Part shown: piece by piece, positions 17,728-25,773 of the stretch
Layout of the letters: each line of letters opens with the position of its first letter
Numbering within the stretch: the stretch's first letter is position 1
From: Streptomyces violaceusniger Tu 4113
GTDB lineage: Bacteria > Actinomycetota > Actinomycetes > Streptomycetales > Streptomycetaceae
DNA: 64,000 bases
Direction of reading: 5' to 3'
NCBI RefSeq assembly: GCF_000147815.2
Contig: NC_015957.1
Span: forward strand, 4,960,001-5,024,000
The notes under the pieces: model-generated
Database searches by the model: none
What the model was told of the DNA's origin: nothing
What the model saw: the letters and a program-made list of their open reading frames with translations, nothing else
Made by a program: the position numbers and the translations under genes

Positions 17728-19329
17728 TTGTACGAATTCGATGTACTCGCCGTCGGCGGCACCGTCATCGACGGCACCGGCGGCCCCGCCCGGCGGGCCG
17801 ATGTCGGCATTCGCGGCGACCGGATCGTCCTCCTCGGCCGGGCCGCGCCCAACGCCACCGCGCGGGAGGTGCTCGACTGCACCGGCCACGTCCTCGCGCC
17901 CGGCTTCATCGACCTGCACTCGCACGCCGACTTCACCGTGCGCGACGCGCCCAGCGCCGAAGCGTGCATCAGACAAGGCGTCACCACCATCGTCACGGGC
18001 AACTGCGGCAGTTCCCCCTTCCCCATCACCCCGGAACGGCGCCACGCGCTGGACACTACGCTCGCCCGCGGCGGCAGTAGCAGCGCCGAGATGCCCTGGG
18101 AAGACTTCGACGGCTTCGCCCACGCAGTGGAGCAAGCCGAACCGTGCGTCAATCTCGCCGCCCTCGTCGGCCACTCGGCCCTCCGCATCGCCGCGGTCGG
18201 CACAGAACTGCGCCCCGCGACGGCCGACGAGACCGCCCACATGTGTGGACTCCTCGCCCGAGCCGCCGAACAGGGAGTGTTCGGCCTGTCCACCGGGCTC
18301 ATCTATGCCCCCGGATCGTTCGCCGGTACGGACGAGGTCGTGACCCTGGCCACCGAGGCCCGGCGGGCCGGGCTGCTCTACAGCACCCATATCCGCGACG
18401 AGGGCGACCATCTCATCGAAGCCGTGACCGAAGCCCTGGACACCGCCCGGCGCAGCGGCGTGCGCCTCCAGGTCTCGCACCTCAAGGCGATGGGTCCCGC
18501 CAACCACGGCAAGGTGCACGAGGCGCTGGCCCTCATCGAGTCCGCCGCCGCGGAAGGACTGGACGTGGCGTGCGACGTCTACCCCTACGCCGCATCCTCT
18601 ACGCGACTCACCTCCCGCCTTCCCGACTGGGCGCTGGACGGCGGCCTCGACGCGCTCCTCGCCCGACTGGACAAGCCGAAGACCCGCGAGGCGATCGCCG
18701 CGGAACTCCGGGCGAAGACCGGACACACCTTCCTGCCCGAAGGCACCGTCATCGCAGCGATGCCACCGGGCCGCTACTCCTCATGGGTGGGAGGCACGGT
18801 CCAGGACATCGCCGTCGCCACCGGCCGCGACCCAGCCGAGGCATCCCTCGACGTTCTGCGTGCCCACCAGGCTCAGGTCTGGATCGTCAACCACGCCATG
18901 TCCGAAGCGGATGTGGACACGGTGCTGCGCCATCCCCTGAGCGCAGTCGTCAGCGACGGCTGGGAACTGGACACGGCCACCGACGGCCACCCCCACCCCC
19001 GTCACTTCGGCACGTTCGCCCGGGTCCTCGCCCGGTACACCCGCGACCGCCAGATCCTCACCCTCCAGGACGCCGTCCGCAAGATGAGCGCACTGCCCGC
19101 AGCCCGCCTGGGCCTCACCGACCGGGGCACCGTGAGCGAAGGCATGGTCGCCGACCTCACCGTCTTTGATCCCAAGACGGTCAGCGACACCGCCACATAC
19201 GACGCACCGCTCTCCTACGCCGAGGGCACCCGCCACGTCCTCGTCAACGGCCGCCCCGTACTGCGCGATGGTGCCTTCACCGCGCACCGCCCCGGCACGA
19301 TGCTTCGCAAGGCGGCCGCGCGACGGTGA
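17728..19329 (+). CDS. N-acyl-D-amino-acid deacylase (D-aminoacylase) family amidohydrolase
   Basis: A 533-residue metal-dependent amidohydrolase. Landmarks in order are APGFIDLHSHADF (HxH metal pair), TIVTGNCGSSPFP (the family cysteine ligand), LSTGLIYAPGSF, THIRDEGDHLIEA, VSHLKAMG, and a closing VADLTVFDPKTV. Such enzymes hydrolyse N-acyl-D-amino acids to the free D-amino acid and a fatty or acetic acid. The start is TTG 17728 behind AAGGAA, 51 bases after the permease. With the permease and the LysA-like enzyme it forms a coherent uptake, deacylation and decarboxylation route. The exact D-amino acid is unknown. Confidence 0.88.
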   Translation: MYEFDVLAVGGTVIDGTGGPARRADVGIRGDRIVLLGRAAPNATAREVLDCTGHVLAPGFIDLHSHADFTVRDAPSAEACIRQGVTTIVTGNCGSSPFPITPERRHALDTTLARGGSSSAEMPWEDFDGFAHAVEQAEPCVNLAALVGHSALRIAAVGTELRPATADETAHMCGLLARAAEQGVFGLSTGLIYAPGSFAGTDEVVTLATEARRAGLLYSTHIRDEGDHLIEAVTEALDTARRSGVRLQVSHLKAMGPANHGKVHEALALIESAAAEGLDVACDVYPYAASSTRLTSRLPDWALDGGLDALLARLDKPKTREAIAAELRAKTGHTFLPEGTVIAAMPPGRYSSWVGGTVQDIAVATGRDPAEASLDVLRAHQAQVWIVNHAMSEADVDTVLRHPLSAVVSDGWELDTATDGHPHPRHFGTFARVLARYTRDRQILTLQDAVRKMSALPAARLGLTDRGTVSEGMVADLTVFDPKTVSDTATYDAPLSYAEGTRHVLVNGRPVLRDGAFTAHRPGTMLRKAAARR

Positions 19330-19398
19330 TGTCGAAGGCGGCCAGGCGGCTACGTCCCGGGCAAACTCATCCGGACACCGTTCGCTCGGCGCCCGTGC

Positions 19399-19730
19399 TC
19401 ACGATTCCTTCCACAGCACCCTGCCCGGCCGGTCGCCGGAGAAGGCTCCGTCCTGGAGCACGACGCGGCCGTTGACCAGGACGTGGTGAGTGCCGTGGGC
19501 GTAGGACTGCGGCGCGTCGTAGGTGGCCGTGTCGGAGATCGTCGTGGGGTCGAAGACGGTGAGGTCCGCCACCTTGCCCTCCTCAACGGTGCCGCGATCG
19601 GTCACACCATCGCGGGCGGCCGGGAGCGCGGTCATCTTACGGACGGCTCGGGGGGCGTTAGCACCCGGCTGCCGCGCGTGTACTCGCCCAGGACACGGGC
19701 GACGGAGCCGAAATGGCGGGGGCAGGATGT
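19399..19730 (-). pseudogene. C-terminal remnant of a second D-aminoacylase
   Basis: The frame reads KMTALPAARDGVTDRGTVEE, VADLTVFDPTTISDTATYDA and VLVNGRVVLQDGAF, closely paralleling the end of the intact deacylase just upstream but on the other strand. A frameshift near 19690 separates it from RHFGSVARVLGEYTRGSRVL. Everything upstream of that is gone. It points to a former pair of convergent deacylase genes. Confidence 0.85.
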
Positions 19731-20245
19731 GGCCGCGGCGGCTCGGCTCGCCGGCTGTCCCGCGGTCATCGTCATGCCGCATGACGCCCCGCGCATCAAG
19801 GTCGACAACTGCCGCTGATGGGGCGCCGAGAGGTCCTGTACGACCCGCTCACCGAGGACCGGGAAGAGGTCGCCCGGAAGATCCTTCAGGACCGCGGCAT
19901 GACGCTGATCCCGCCCTTCGACGACGTCAGGGTCATGGCCGGGCAGGGCACCGTCGGCCTGGAGGTCGCCGAGCAGGCGCGCGAGCTGGGCCTGACCCCG
20001 GATGTGGTCCTGGTGAACTGCAGTGGCGGCGGGCTGGCCTCCGGTGTGATCACCGCGCTCCACCACGCGTTCCCCGGCATGACGCACCACATCGTCGAAC
20101 CGGCGGGCTTCGACAAGATGGCCCGGTCCCTGGCGACCGGCCACGTGTGCGCCAACCCCCACCCGCCCGGCGGCCTCATGGACGCCATCTCCGGCCCGGC
20201 GGCCGGTGCGCGCCCGCTGGCCGTCCTGCGCCGTGTCCCTGCCGA
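19720..20245 (+). pseudogene. Threonine/serine dehydratase (PLP fold type II) remnant
   Basis: The plus strand reads AAARLAGCPAVIVMPHDAPR, IKVDNCR, a TGA where tryptophan is expected, a frame change, then EVLYDPLTEDREEVARKIL, TLIPPFDDVRVMAGQGT, VNCSGGGLASGVITALHHAF and DAISGPAAGARPLAVLRR. The SGGGLxSG phosphate loop and the overall order are those of catabolic threonine/serine dehydratases. Both ends and the PLP lysine region are missing. It may once have deaminated amino acids released by the neighbouring deacylases. Confidence 0.82.
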
Positions 20246-20274
20246 ATACCTCATCCGTGCAGGTCGTGCCGCAT

Positions 20275-20445
20275 GTTGGTATTCGCGAAGGAGGCTGCCG
20301 AGGTGGTCGCGGCGGCGTATGTCGCGGCGGGTTAACACGTCGCGATCGTCGATCGGCGTGGGCGATGGGCGTAGCGGTCGGGCGTTGGCGATGCCGTGGT
20401 GCGGCTGGTGGGCGATGTAGAACTGCTCGCCGGGGAAGTTGAATG
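20275..20445 (-). pseudogene. Integrase-core (rve) transposase, C-terminal scar
   Basis: The minus strand reads GEQFYIAHQPHHGIANARPL followed by RRDIRRRDHLGSLLREYQHA. This is the FYNxHRPHQGIANARPLRP...RRRDRLGGxLHEYxxAA ending of a widespread Streptomyces IS transposase. No catalytic DDE part is present. It is inserted between the dehydratase and beta-lactamase-like remnants. Confidence 0.7.
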
Positions 20446-20687
20446 TGCTGGTCGAGGAGTACCGGGATGCCGTTCTCGAGGTTCTGGCGTCGTACCTGGC
20501 TGGCACACCGTCGCCGACCGCGTCGGATGCTGCGGTGGCTGACGACGGCCGGGGCTCTCTGCGTCCAGAGGACGATCTCACGGCGAATCGGCCAGGCATG
20601 GCGGTGAGTGCGAAGCTCAATGAGGTCGCCCCGGGCATTGTGGATCGTTTGGTGGCGATGCTGTTGGGGCGGCGGTCCGAGGCGTAG
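20439..20687 (+). other. Uncertain small open frame
   Basis: A TTG-started frame of 82 codons has protein-like ends (NVLVEEYRDAVLEVLASYLA; AVSAKLNEVAPGIVDRLVAM) but no recognised family and no clear ribosome site. It sits between two opposite-strand remnants. It could be a real small gene or a fragment; I cannot decide. Confidence 0.25.
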
Positions 20688-20734
20688 GGCTGGCGGAAGG
20701 ACCTGATGGGGAAGCAGAGGATCGGTGCGGAGCT

Positions 20735-21370
20735 GGAGTGCCCCAAGTCGTCCAGGGCCGGGAATCCTGCCGTGCTCATTCCGGCACGGGCGTAGACGTC
20801 GTCGGCGACGACCTCTTCGAAGGAGCGGCCGGTCACCGCTTCGATGAGCAGGCCGAGCAGGATGTAGCCGGCGCCGTTGTAGAGATGACGCTCCCCGGGA
20901 GGGAAGTGGGGTTGCTTGTTGGCGAACAGGGGCAGGTAGTCCTTGTTGCCCCGCAGCAGGTAGAGCGGGTGGGAGGAGGTCAGGACAGCCCATTCGGCCT
21001 GCCAGTCGTCGCTGCCCTCTTCGAACCAGTCGCCGATGCCCGCTGTCATTGTCAGGGCGTGGCGGACCGTGACACGCGGATCGAGCTGGGGCATGTGGTC
21101 TCTCACGAAGTCCACCAGCGCTTTGTCCAGGCGGACCTGTTTTCGCTCGACGAGCTGCAGGACGGCCACCGCTGTGAACATCGTGGACACCGACGCCACG
21201 CGGAAGCGCGTGTCGCACGTGTTCGGTATGGATCATCGCCGTGACGCCATCCCGAACGCGCGGGTGAATACCGGCTCCCCGTGCCGCGTGACGCGGACCG
21301 TGCCGGAGAACCCTTTCCCTCTGCCGCTCGGGAAACGGCCTCCTCCAGGCAAGCTGGATCGAAGCCGTCA
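20735..21370 (-). pseudogene. Beta-lactamase-like serine hydrolase (class C fold) remnant
   Basis: The pieces FDPACLEEAVSRAAEGKG, GTVRVTRHGEPVFTRAFGMA (one frame off), RVASVSTMFTAVAVLQLVE and YNGAGYILLGLLIEAVTGRS follow the order of serine hydrolases of the beta-lactamase/penicillin-binding class C fold. The catalytic SxxK is replaced by SVST, so the general-base lysine is lost. There are at least two frameshifts, and the C-terminal third is missing after FPALDDLG. Confidence 0.75.
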
Positions 21371-21440
21371 GCCCTCGTCACGATCGTCACCGCAGACCCC
21401 CTCGCAGCAGAAAGTTCACCAGCCATCGGTGATGATCGTC

Positions 21441-21490
21441 AGCAGTCCGCAGCAGTCCGCAGCAGTCCGCAGCAGTCCGCAGCAGTCCGC
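21441..21490. repeat. Five tandem copies of AGCAGTCCGC
   Basis: Five exact 10-base copies in a row, just upstream of the hydrolase remnant. A 10-base unit is not a codon multiple, so length changes would shift any frame crossing it. No function is evident. Confidence 0.95.
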
Positions 21491-21494
21491 CCGC

Positions 21495-21648
21495 GGGCAA
21501 CCGCTTTACCCTGACCGCCTCGCCGAACTGGACACTCGCCTTGGGCGTCGCTTATGAGAGCTGGAGCGACACGACCAGCGGCGCCGGCTTCGGTGGCGTC
21601 GCGCGACGCTCCCTCAGTGATGTCCAGGCAGCCAACACCTTGTGTTGA
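21495..21648 (+). pseudogene. Possible C-terminal fragment of a secreted protein
   Basis: A plus frame ending at TGA 21646-21648 reads GNRFTLTASPNWTLALGVAY, then ESWSDTTSGAGFGGVARRSL and QAANTLC. The Thr/Ser/Gly/Trp-rich composition looks extracytoplasmic. I do not recognise the family, and the frame opens inside the tandem repeat. The rest of the stretch to 21903 shows nothing readable. Confidence 0.3.
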
Positions 21649-21903
21649 CGCGGACGGAGCCGACGTGGCGGACGGAGCGCCCTATTGGTTGGTGAGCGTC
21701 TATGGCCGCGATCCCGATGGGAACCACCCTCATTGCCCAACGACAGCGGCTGGCAGAGCCGGTGTCAGCCGTGGGCAGCCGATACGTCGGCTCCAACCCT
21801 CGAGGCCGGTCATCAGTCGTTGCACGGGCGTCGGGAGGTGATGGTGTTCCCGGACGTTGCCTATCGCCGAGGAAGAGGATTCAGTGGGACTTGGGCGCGC
21901 TGT

Positions 21904-22713
21904 CTACTGGGCCGGGGTGCCGTGTGCCTGTACCGCAGCAGCCAGGTGATCGGCGAGGGGTTCGGGCAGGGCTTGGCCGTTGAAGGTCTGCATGAGTGCG
22001 TCGGCGATCAGGCGCACTTTGATGTTGCTGTGCTGGGAGGCGGTCACCAGTACCTGCCAGGACTGCTGGCTGGTCAGCTGGAACGATGCCATGAGGATGC
22101 CGCGCGCCATATCGATCGTTGGTCGGGTCTGCATGGCCCGACGCAGTTGGGTGTTCTCGGCCGCTTGATCGTCGCCGGATGATTTTGCTATCCGTGGCAG
22201 CCGTTCCGAGGACGGCGTGTGCTGTACGGCTGCGACCACATCTTCCTCACCGGCGCAATCGGGCGGATCTCCCGCCTCGGCGTACGTGGGATGGGATGAG
22301 GAGGCCAGATGTTCGGCTGTCCCCTCTCCGGCGGTGAAGAGTGGAAGGGTGCTGGTCAGGGCGAGCAGGCGGGCCACGGCCGGGCTGGTGGCACACAGGA
22401 TGAAGCTCTTGGATGCCTGGAGGGCGCGGTGGCGCACGCGCAGCAGAACGTTGAGGGCGGAGCAGTCGCAGAACTCGACTCCTGCGAGATCCAGTTCCAG
22501 GCCGCCCACAGCGTGGTCCAGTGCATCGCTCAGCGTCTGCTGCAGTACCTGACCGCTCTCCAGGTCGAACTCGCCGGACGCTGTCACGATGAGCCGGTCG
22601 CCGACCGCGTCGACATTCAGTGTCACGGGCACCGGCGGCTGCAATTCCTGTAGAGCGGTGACGCACTCCATGCAGGGCCCCTCGTCTCGGGCAAGGGTCG
22701 TGTGAGGGGACAT
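21904..22713 (-). CDS. STAS-ANTAR fusion regulator
   Basis: A 269-residue protein. Residues about 25-115 form a STAS (anti-anti-sigma) domain, with GEFDLESGQVLQQTLSDAL and GVEFCDCSALNVLLRVRHRA, where Ser in DCSAL is the position phosphorylated in SpoIIAA-type proteins. Residues about 195-255 form an ANTAR RNA-binding domain (TRPTIDMARGILMASFQLTS, then a three-helix bundle). ANTAR proteins bind paired hairpins in nascent RNA to prevent termination, and STAS domains are switched by anti-sigma kinases. The fusion suggests a partner-switch input feeding a transcription antiterminator. ATG 22713 follows GGGAG. It diverges from a winged-helix gene. Confidence 0.85.
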   Translation of the reverse strand: MSPHTTLARDEGPCMECVTALQELQPPVPVTLNVDAVGDRLIVTASGEFDLESGQVLQQTLSDALDHAVGGLELDLAGVEFCDCSALNVLLRVRHRALQASKSFILCATSPAVARLLALTSTLPLFTAGEGTAEHLASSSHPTYAEAGDPPDCAGEEDVVAAVQHTPSSERLPRIAKSSGDDQAAENTQLRRAMQTRPTIDMARGILMASFQLTSQQSWQVLVTASQHSNIKVRLIADALMQTFNGQALPEPLADHLAAAVQAHGTPAQ

Positions 22714-22841
22714 GGGGGCTCCCGGTGCATACCGTCGTCTCTGTGCTCCCAGGATCACCATAACTCTGCTTCACGTCAACCATTACGTGAAATGTAGTTC
22801 CTGTTTTTGTATGCGCGAACCAGACGCCGTATCGTGGGGAC

Positions 22842-23186
22842 ATGAACCGAACACCGGAACCGCATGCAGGCTGGACGTTCTTGACTAACCATGCCCGGGT
22901 GCTGATCGCGATCTTTGAAGATCACACGATCCGTGTCCGCGACATCGCCGCCCGCTGCCAGCTCACTGAACGCGCCGTGCAGAAGATCATCGCCGACCTC
23001 GAAGAGGGCGGATACCTCACCCACGTCCGGCAGGGCCGGTCGAATGTCTACCGCATCGCGCCCGACACGCCTCTGCGTCATCCGGCAGATGTCGGCGCCA
23101 CTGTCGCAGACCTGCTGTCACTCCTGGCGCACCAGGAGGCCGGGCACGTAACCACCCTCGCCGCCGAGTCGCATGAGGGGCGCTGA
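22842..23186 (+). CDS. Small winged helix-turn-helix regulator (MarR/ArsR-like)
   Basis: A 114-residue DNA-binding protein. FLTNHARVLIAIFEDHTIRV, RDIAARCQLTERAVQKIIAD and LEEGGYLTHVRQGRSNVYRI form a complete winged helix (about residues 12-75), with the wing arginine-rich as usual. No sensor cysteines or metal ligands are evident, and the C-terminal helix (DLLSLLAHQEAGH) may dimerise. The start ATG 22842 is preceded by GTGGGG. The 128-base divergent gap to the STAS-ANTAR gene is a probable shared control region. Confidence 0.85.
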   Translation: MNRTPEPHAGWTFLTNHARVLIAIFEDHTIRVRDIAARCQLTERAVQKIIADLEEGGYLTHVRQGRSNVYRIAPDTPLRHPADVGATVADLLSLLAHQEAGHVTTLAAESHEGR

Positions 23187-23363
23187 CCCGGCATCTGGCG
23201 GCCATTCGCCTTCGTCTTGAAGACGAAGGCGTGCACGATGGAACCTCTCGCAGGATCCGGGGCGGGTGACGGCTGCGTCGCCGGGCCTCGCCACCACGGC
23301 ATGACGCGTGCGCATCCCGCGCAGGGGAGCGGAGCAGGTGGCGTTCGACTGAGGCGGTTCGGT

Positions 23364-23479
23364 CCGAACCGGTCGCCGAGATCGCCTTCACCGAGCGGAC
23401 CCGCGACGGACGCCTGCGCCACCCCCGCTACCAGGGGCTGCGGCGGGACAAATCGGCCCGCGACGCCGTGCGCGAGTGA
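23364..23479 (+). pseudogene. C-terminal scar of an ATP-dependent DNA ligase
   Basis: The frame EPVAEIAFTERTRDGRLRHP then RYQGLRRDKSARDAVRE and TGA matches the end of LigD/LigC-type ATP-dependent ligases (VAFxERTxDGRLRHPxYxGLRxDKxxxxV). Only about 38 codons remain. Confidence 0.75.
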
Positions 23480-23616
23480 TCGGGGCACTCACGTCCGTGC
23501 GGCCGGTGAATGCCGAGCGTGAGCGGGGAAATGGCCGCATGGGCATGGGGCCCTCCAACCCGAGGAGGGGCTGGGCGAGGGAACGACCGTGCCAGGCGGA
23601 CGATGCCAGGGCAGGG

Positions 23617-24112
23617 ATGTGCCGCCAGTGGCGTTGAGGATCTCGGCGGTGACATAGCTGGCCTGCTGTGGGGCAAAGAAGACGCACGCGGGTGCCATCT
23701 CGGCGGGCTGGGCCGGGCGCCGAAAAGGGCTTTGCTCGCCGAACCTCGAGGTGTCGGGCAAGGTGGCGGGGATCAGAGGTGTCCACACGGGGCCCGGGGC
23801 CACGGCGTTCACACGGATGCCGCGCTCCGCCAGGTCCCCCGCGAGGCCCTGGGTGAAGGTCGCGATGGCGCCCTTGGTCGTTGCGTAGTCGAGCAGATGA
23901 GCGCTGGGCTTGTACGCCTGCACCGATGTGGTGTTGATGATGCTGCCGCCTTCCGGGATATGCGGCAGGGACATCTTGCAGAGCCGGAACATACCGTACA
24001 GATTCGTGCGCATCACGCGGTCGAACTGCTCGGTGGTGATGTCTTCCAGACCCTGGGACTGTGCCATCTGGAAGGCGGCAGTGTTGACGAGGATGTCGAT
24101 CGAGCCGAAGGC
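23617..24112 (-). pseudogene. Short-chain dehydrogenase, N-terminal third missing
   Basis: The frame covers the SDR core from SIDILVNTAAFQMAQSQGL through TEQFDRVMRTNLYGMFRLC, SIINTTSVQAYKPSAHLLDY, ATTKGAIATFTQGLAGDLAE and RVNAVAPGPVWTPLIP to the usual LNATGG end. The catalytic Ser, the YATTK tyrosine and lysine, and the structural Asn are intact. The NAD(P)-binding GxxxGIG segment is absent, because the frame joins unrelated sequence just upstream of 24112. The protein could not bind cofactor normally. It is related to the general-stress SDRs of the YhdF/Ygha type. Confidence 0.82.
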
Positions 24113-24463
24113 AGATAAGAGAAACCGAATGCCCTGGGTGCCCGATGGCGGCACGCACAAACCATCCGCCATGGAGCCAAAGGCCTCCCTTCCGGCCCAG
24201 CGGGGCTTGACGATCTCCAGTCCGGATCGGTAGCCGACCAGTTCGCGCGTATCGTAGCGAAACTGCGGCCAAGACACTTCAACACTAGATCCCTGAATCG
24301 GGTGTCGCCATAGCGGGTCAGCGGCTGTCCGCCATATCTGTTCGAAGCGCCCGGCGAGACACAGTTTCCTCACCTGATGATCGGGAACGCGCTTGATGAG
24401 CGGCCATACCGCGGCAGTTGCCACCAGGGCTTCGCCACGGCGGCCCAATGGAGGTTCGTACTT

Positions 24464-24592
24464 ATGTTCAGGGCGATTGCAGATGTCATCCGGGCCATCG
24501 GTGGGGCCATCGCCACCGTCGTCACGCTGCCTTTCCGGGCTGTGGCTCGGCTCTTCGGCGGAGCATCGGACACCGCGCACGGCCGTCACTGA
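24464..24592 (+). CDS. Small LPFRxxARLFGG protein
   Basis: A 42-residue protein reading MFRAIADVIRAIGGAIATVV then TLPFRAVARLFGGASDTAHG. One amphipathic or membrane-touching helix is followed by the basic LPFRAxARLFGGAS motif seen in many unannotated Streptomyces small proteins. The ATG at 24464 has GGAGG ten bases upstream, which decides the start. No function is known. The arrangement suggests a peripheral membrane peptide. Confidence 0.6.
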   Translation: MFRAIADVIRAIGGAIATVVTLPFRAVARLFGGASDTAHGRH

Positions 24593-24823
24593 ACCCGCAC
24601 GCAATTGTCGCCAGCCGTACCTGGCCGTGAGGAGGTCATCGGCGTTGCCGGTAAAAGCCGGACGGCGGCGCGGTGGGCGGAAAGCGCGGCCTTTTTGACG
24701 GTCGGCATCGTCACGATTACTCCGCTGGGGAGCGTGGTGCCTCCGGGGCCCGTGAGGCGCATCAGCGAGTAGTGCCAGGCGATTTCTTGGATGCCCGGAT
24801 CCTCGGAAAGTGGGCGCAGTGGG

Positions 24824-24856
24824 GGAGTTTCCGTCAGGGAGTTTCCGTCAGGGAGT
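24824..24856. repeat. Short direct repeat GGGAGTTTCCGTCA x2
   Basis: Two adjacent 14-base copies followed by a partial third (GGGAG). It lies in non-coding DNA near an integrase scar. Confidence 0.85.
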
Positions 24857-24874
24857 GGGGCCCGGCCCGTTGGC

Positions 24875-25088
24875 CGTGAGGCTGCTCGGGGGCTTGCCGG
24901 TCACCGGGTTCGGCGTTCCCGGTGCTGGCCTGCCGGTCCGGGCGGGCTGGGGTATCTCGGCGGGGTCCCTGCCGCGGTGGCGCCAGTGGACGCGTGCCGA
25001 CTTGTCCGCCAGCTTCGTCCACAGCATCAAGTCCCGGGCGTCCTCACGTGTCGCGCGGTCCCACTCGACCCCGAAGAACCACAGCTAG
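24875..25088 (-). pseudogene. N-terminal fragment of a tyrosine recombinase
   Basis: The frame reads LWFFGVEWDRATREDARDLM, LWTKLADKSARVHWRHRG and GTPNPVTGKPPSSLTANG. This is the core-binding region of the same integrase family that occurs at 29416-30620 (compare ISWDKATETEVAALVGWLRE and GSVNLKTGKP there). No catalytic domain follows. Confidence 0.65.
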
Positions 25089-25254
25089 CTTCTCTGCACC
25101 AAGCAAGACGGCACGCCGAGGAGATCTGTTCAGGAGCTTCCGCAGCGTCCTGTCACGGCTACGGCCAGAACGACCCAAACTCCCAGGTGATCGACAGGGT
25201 GCGCCGGGCAGCGCCGGCACTCCACCGTGCCTGACGGGGACGAGCGTGGACGGT

Positions 25255-25625
25255 CTAATCCAGTACCAGACGTCCGTTATGGACTCTGGTCCCGGCCTGC
25301 TTGAGGCGATGCAGAACCGGCACGACTTCGACTTGGCGCACGGCGGGGAGCACGCCGACCTTGGTAGTGATGAAGGTGTACAGGTCCTCGGTGTCCCTGC
25401 AGGTGACAGTGACCAGCAGATTGGCCGCGCCGGTGACAGCGGCCGTGAACGTGGTCTCGGGAGGCAGCGATAGTGCGGTGCCGGTCGCATCGAGATCGCC
25501 CGGGGTGACGGTGAGCCAGAGGTATGCGGTGGCGTGAAAGCCGAACTGGGCCGGCGCGAGGTCCACCGCGATGTGCAGTGCCCCGGAGGACAGCCCTATG
25601 GCGACCGGTTGCCGGTGGACCGTTT
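25255..25625 (-). pseudogene. Lrp/AsnC regulator lacking its DNA-binding domain
   Basis: The frame GALHIAVDLAPAQFGFHATA, YLWLTVTPGDLDATGTALSL, FTAAVTGAANLLVTVTCRDT and LYTFITTKVGVLPAVRQVEV is the effector-binding half of an AsnC protein. The helix-turn-helix is missing upstream of about 25625. It could still form sensor dimers if translated from GTG 25566, but it cannot regulate DNA directly. Confidence 0.75.
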
Positions 25626-25680
25626 CACCCGCCCCCGCCCCCGCCGCGCCTGACCCGCCGGCGGGGGCCGGTCCTCCGGC

Positions 25681-25711
25681 TTGACTTCGAGCGCGCTCCA
25701 GGTCCTAGCGT
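25681..25711 (+). promoter_or_regulatory. MerR-type promoter with 19-base spacer
   Basis: TTGACT (25681-25686) and TAGCGT (25706-25711) are separated by 19 bases holding the near-palindrome TCGAGCGCGCTCCA. Over-long spacers with a central dyad are typical of MerR-family activation, where bound regulator twists the DNA. The aldo/keto reductase start is 63 bases downstream. No merR gene is adjacent. Confidence 0.7.
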
Positions 25712-25773
25712 CGGAGGCGTTCGTCAGCCCTCGAGGTACCGCCCGGTCCGCCGGGCAGGAGGAGTATCCGCGC

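Noticed and set aside
21441..21490. CRISPR array
   Set aside because: The repeats are 10 bases and directly adjacent with no spacers, and no cas gene is in the window.
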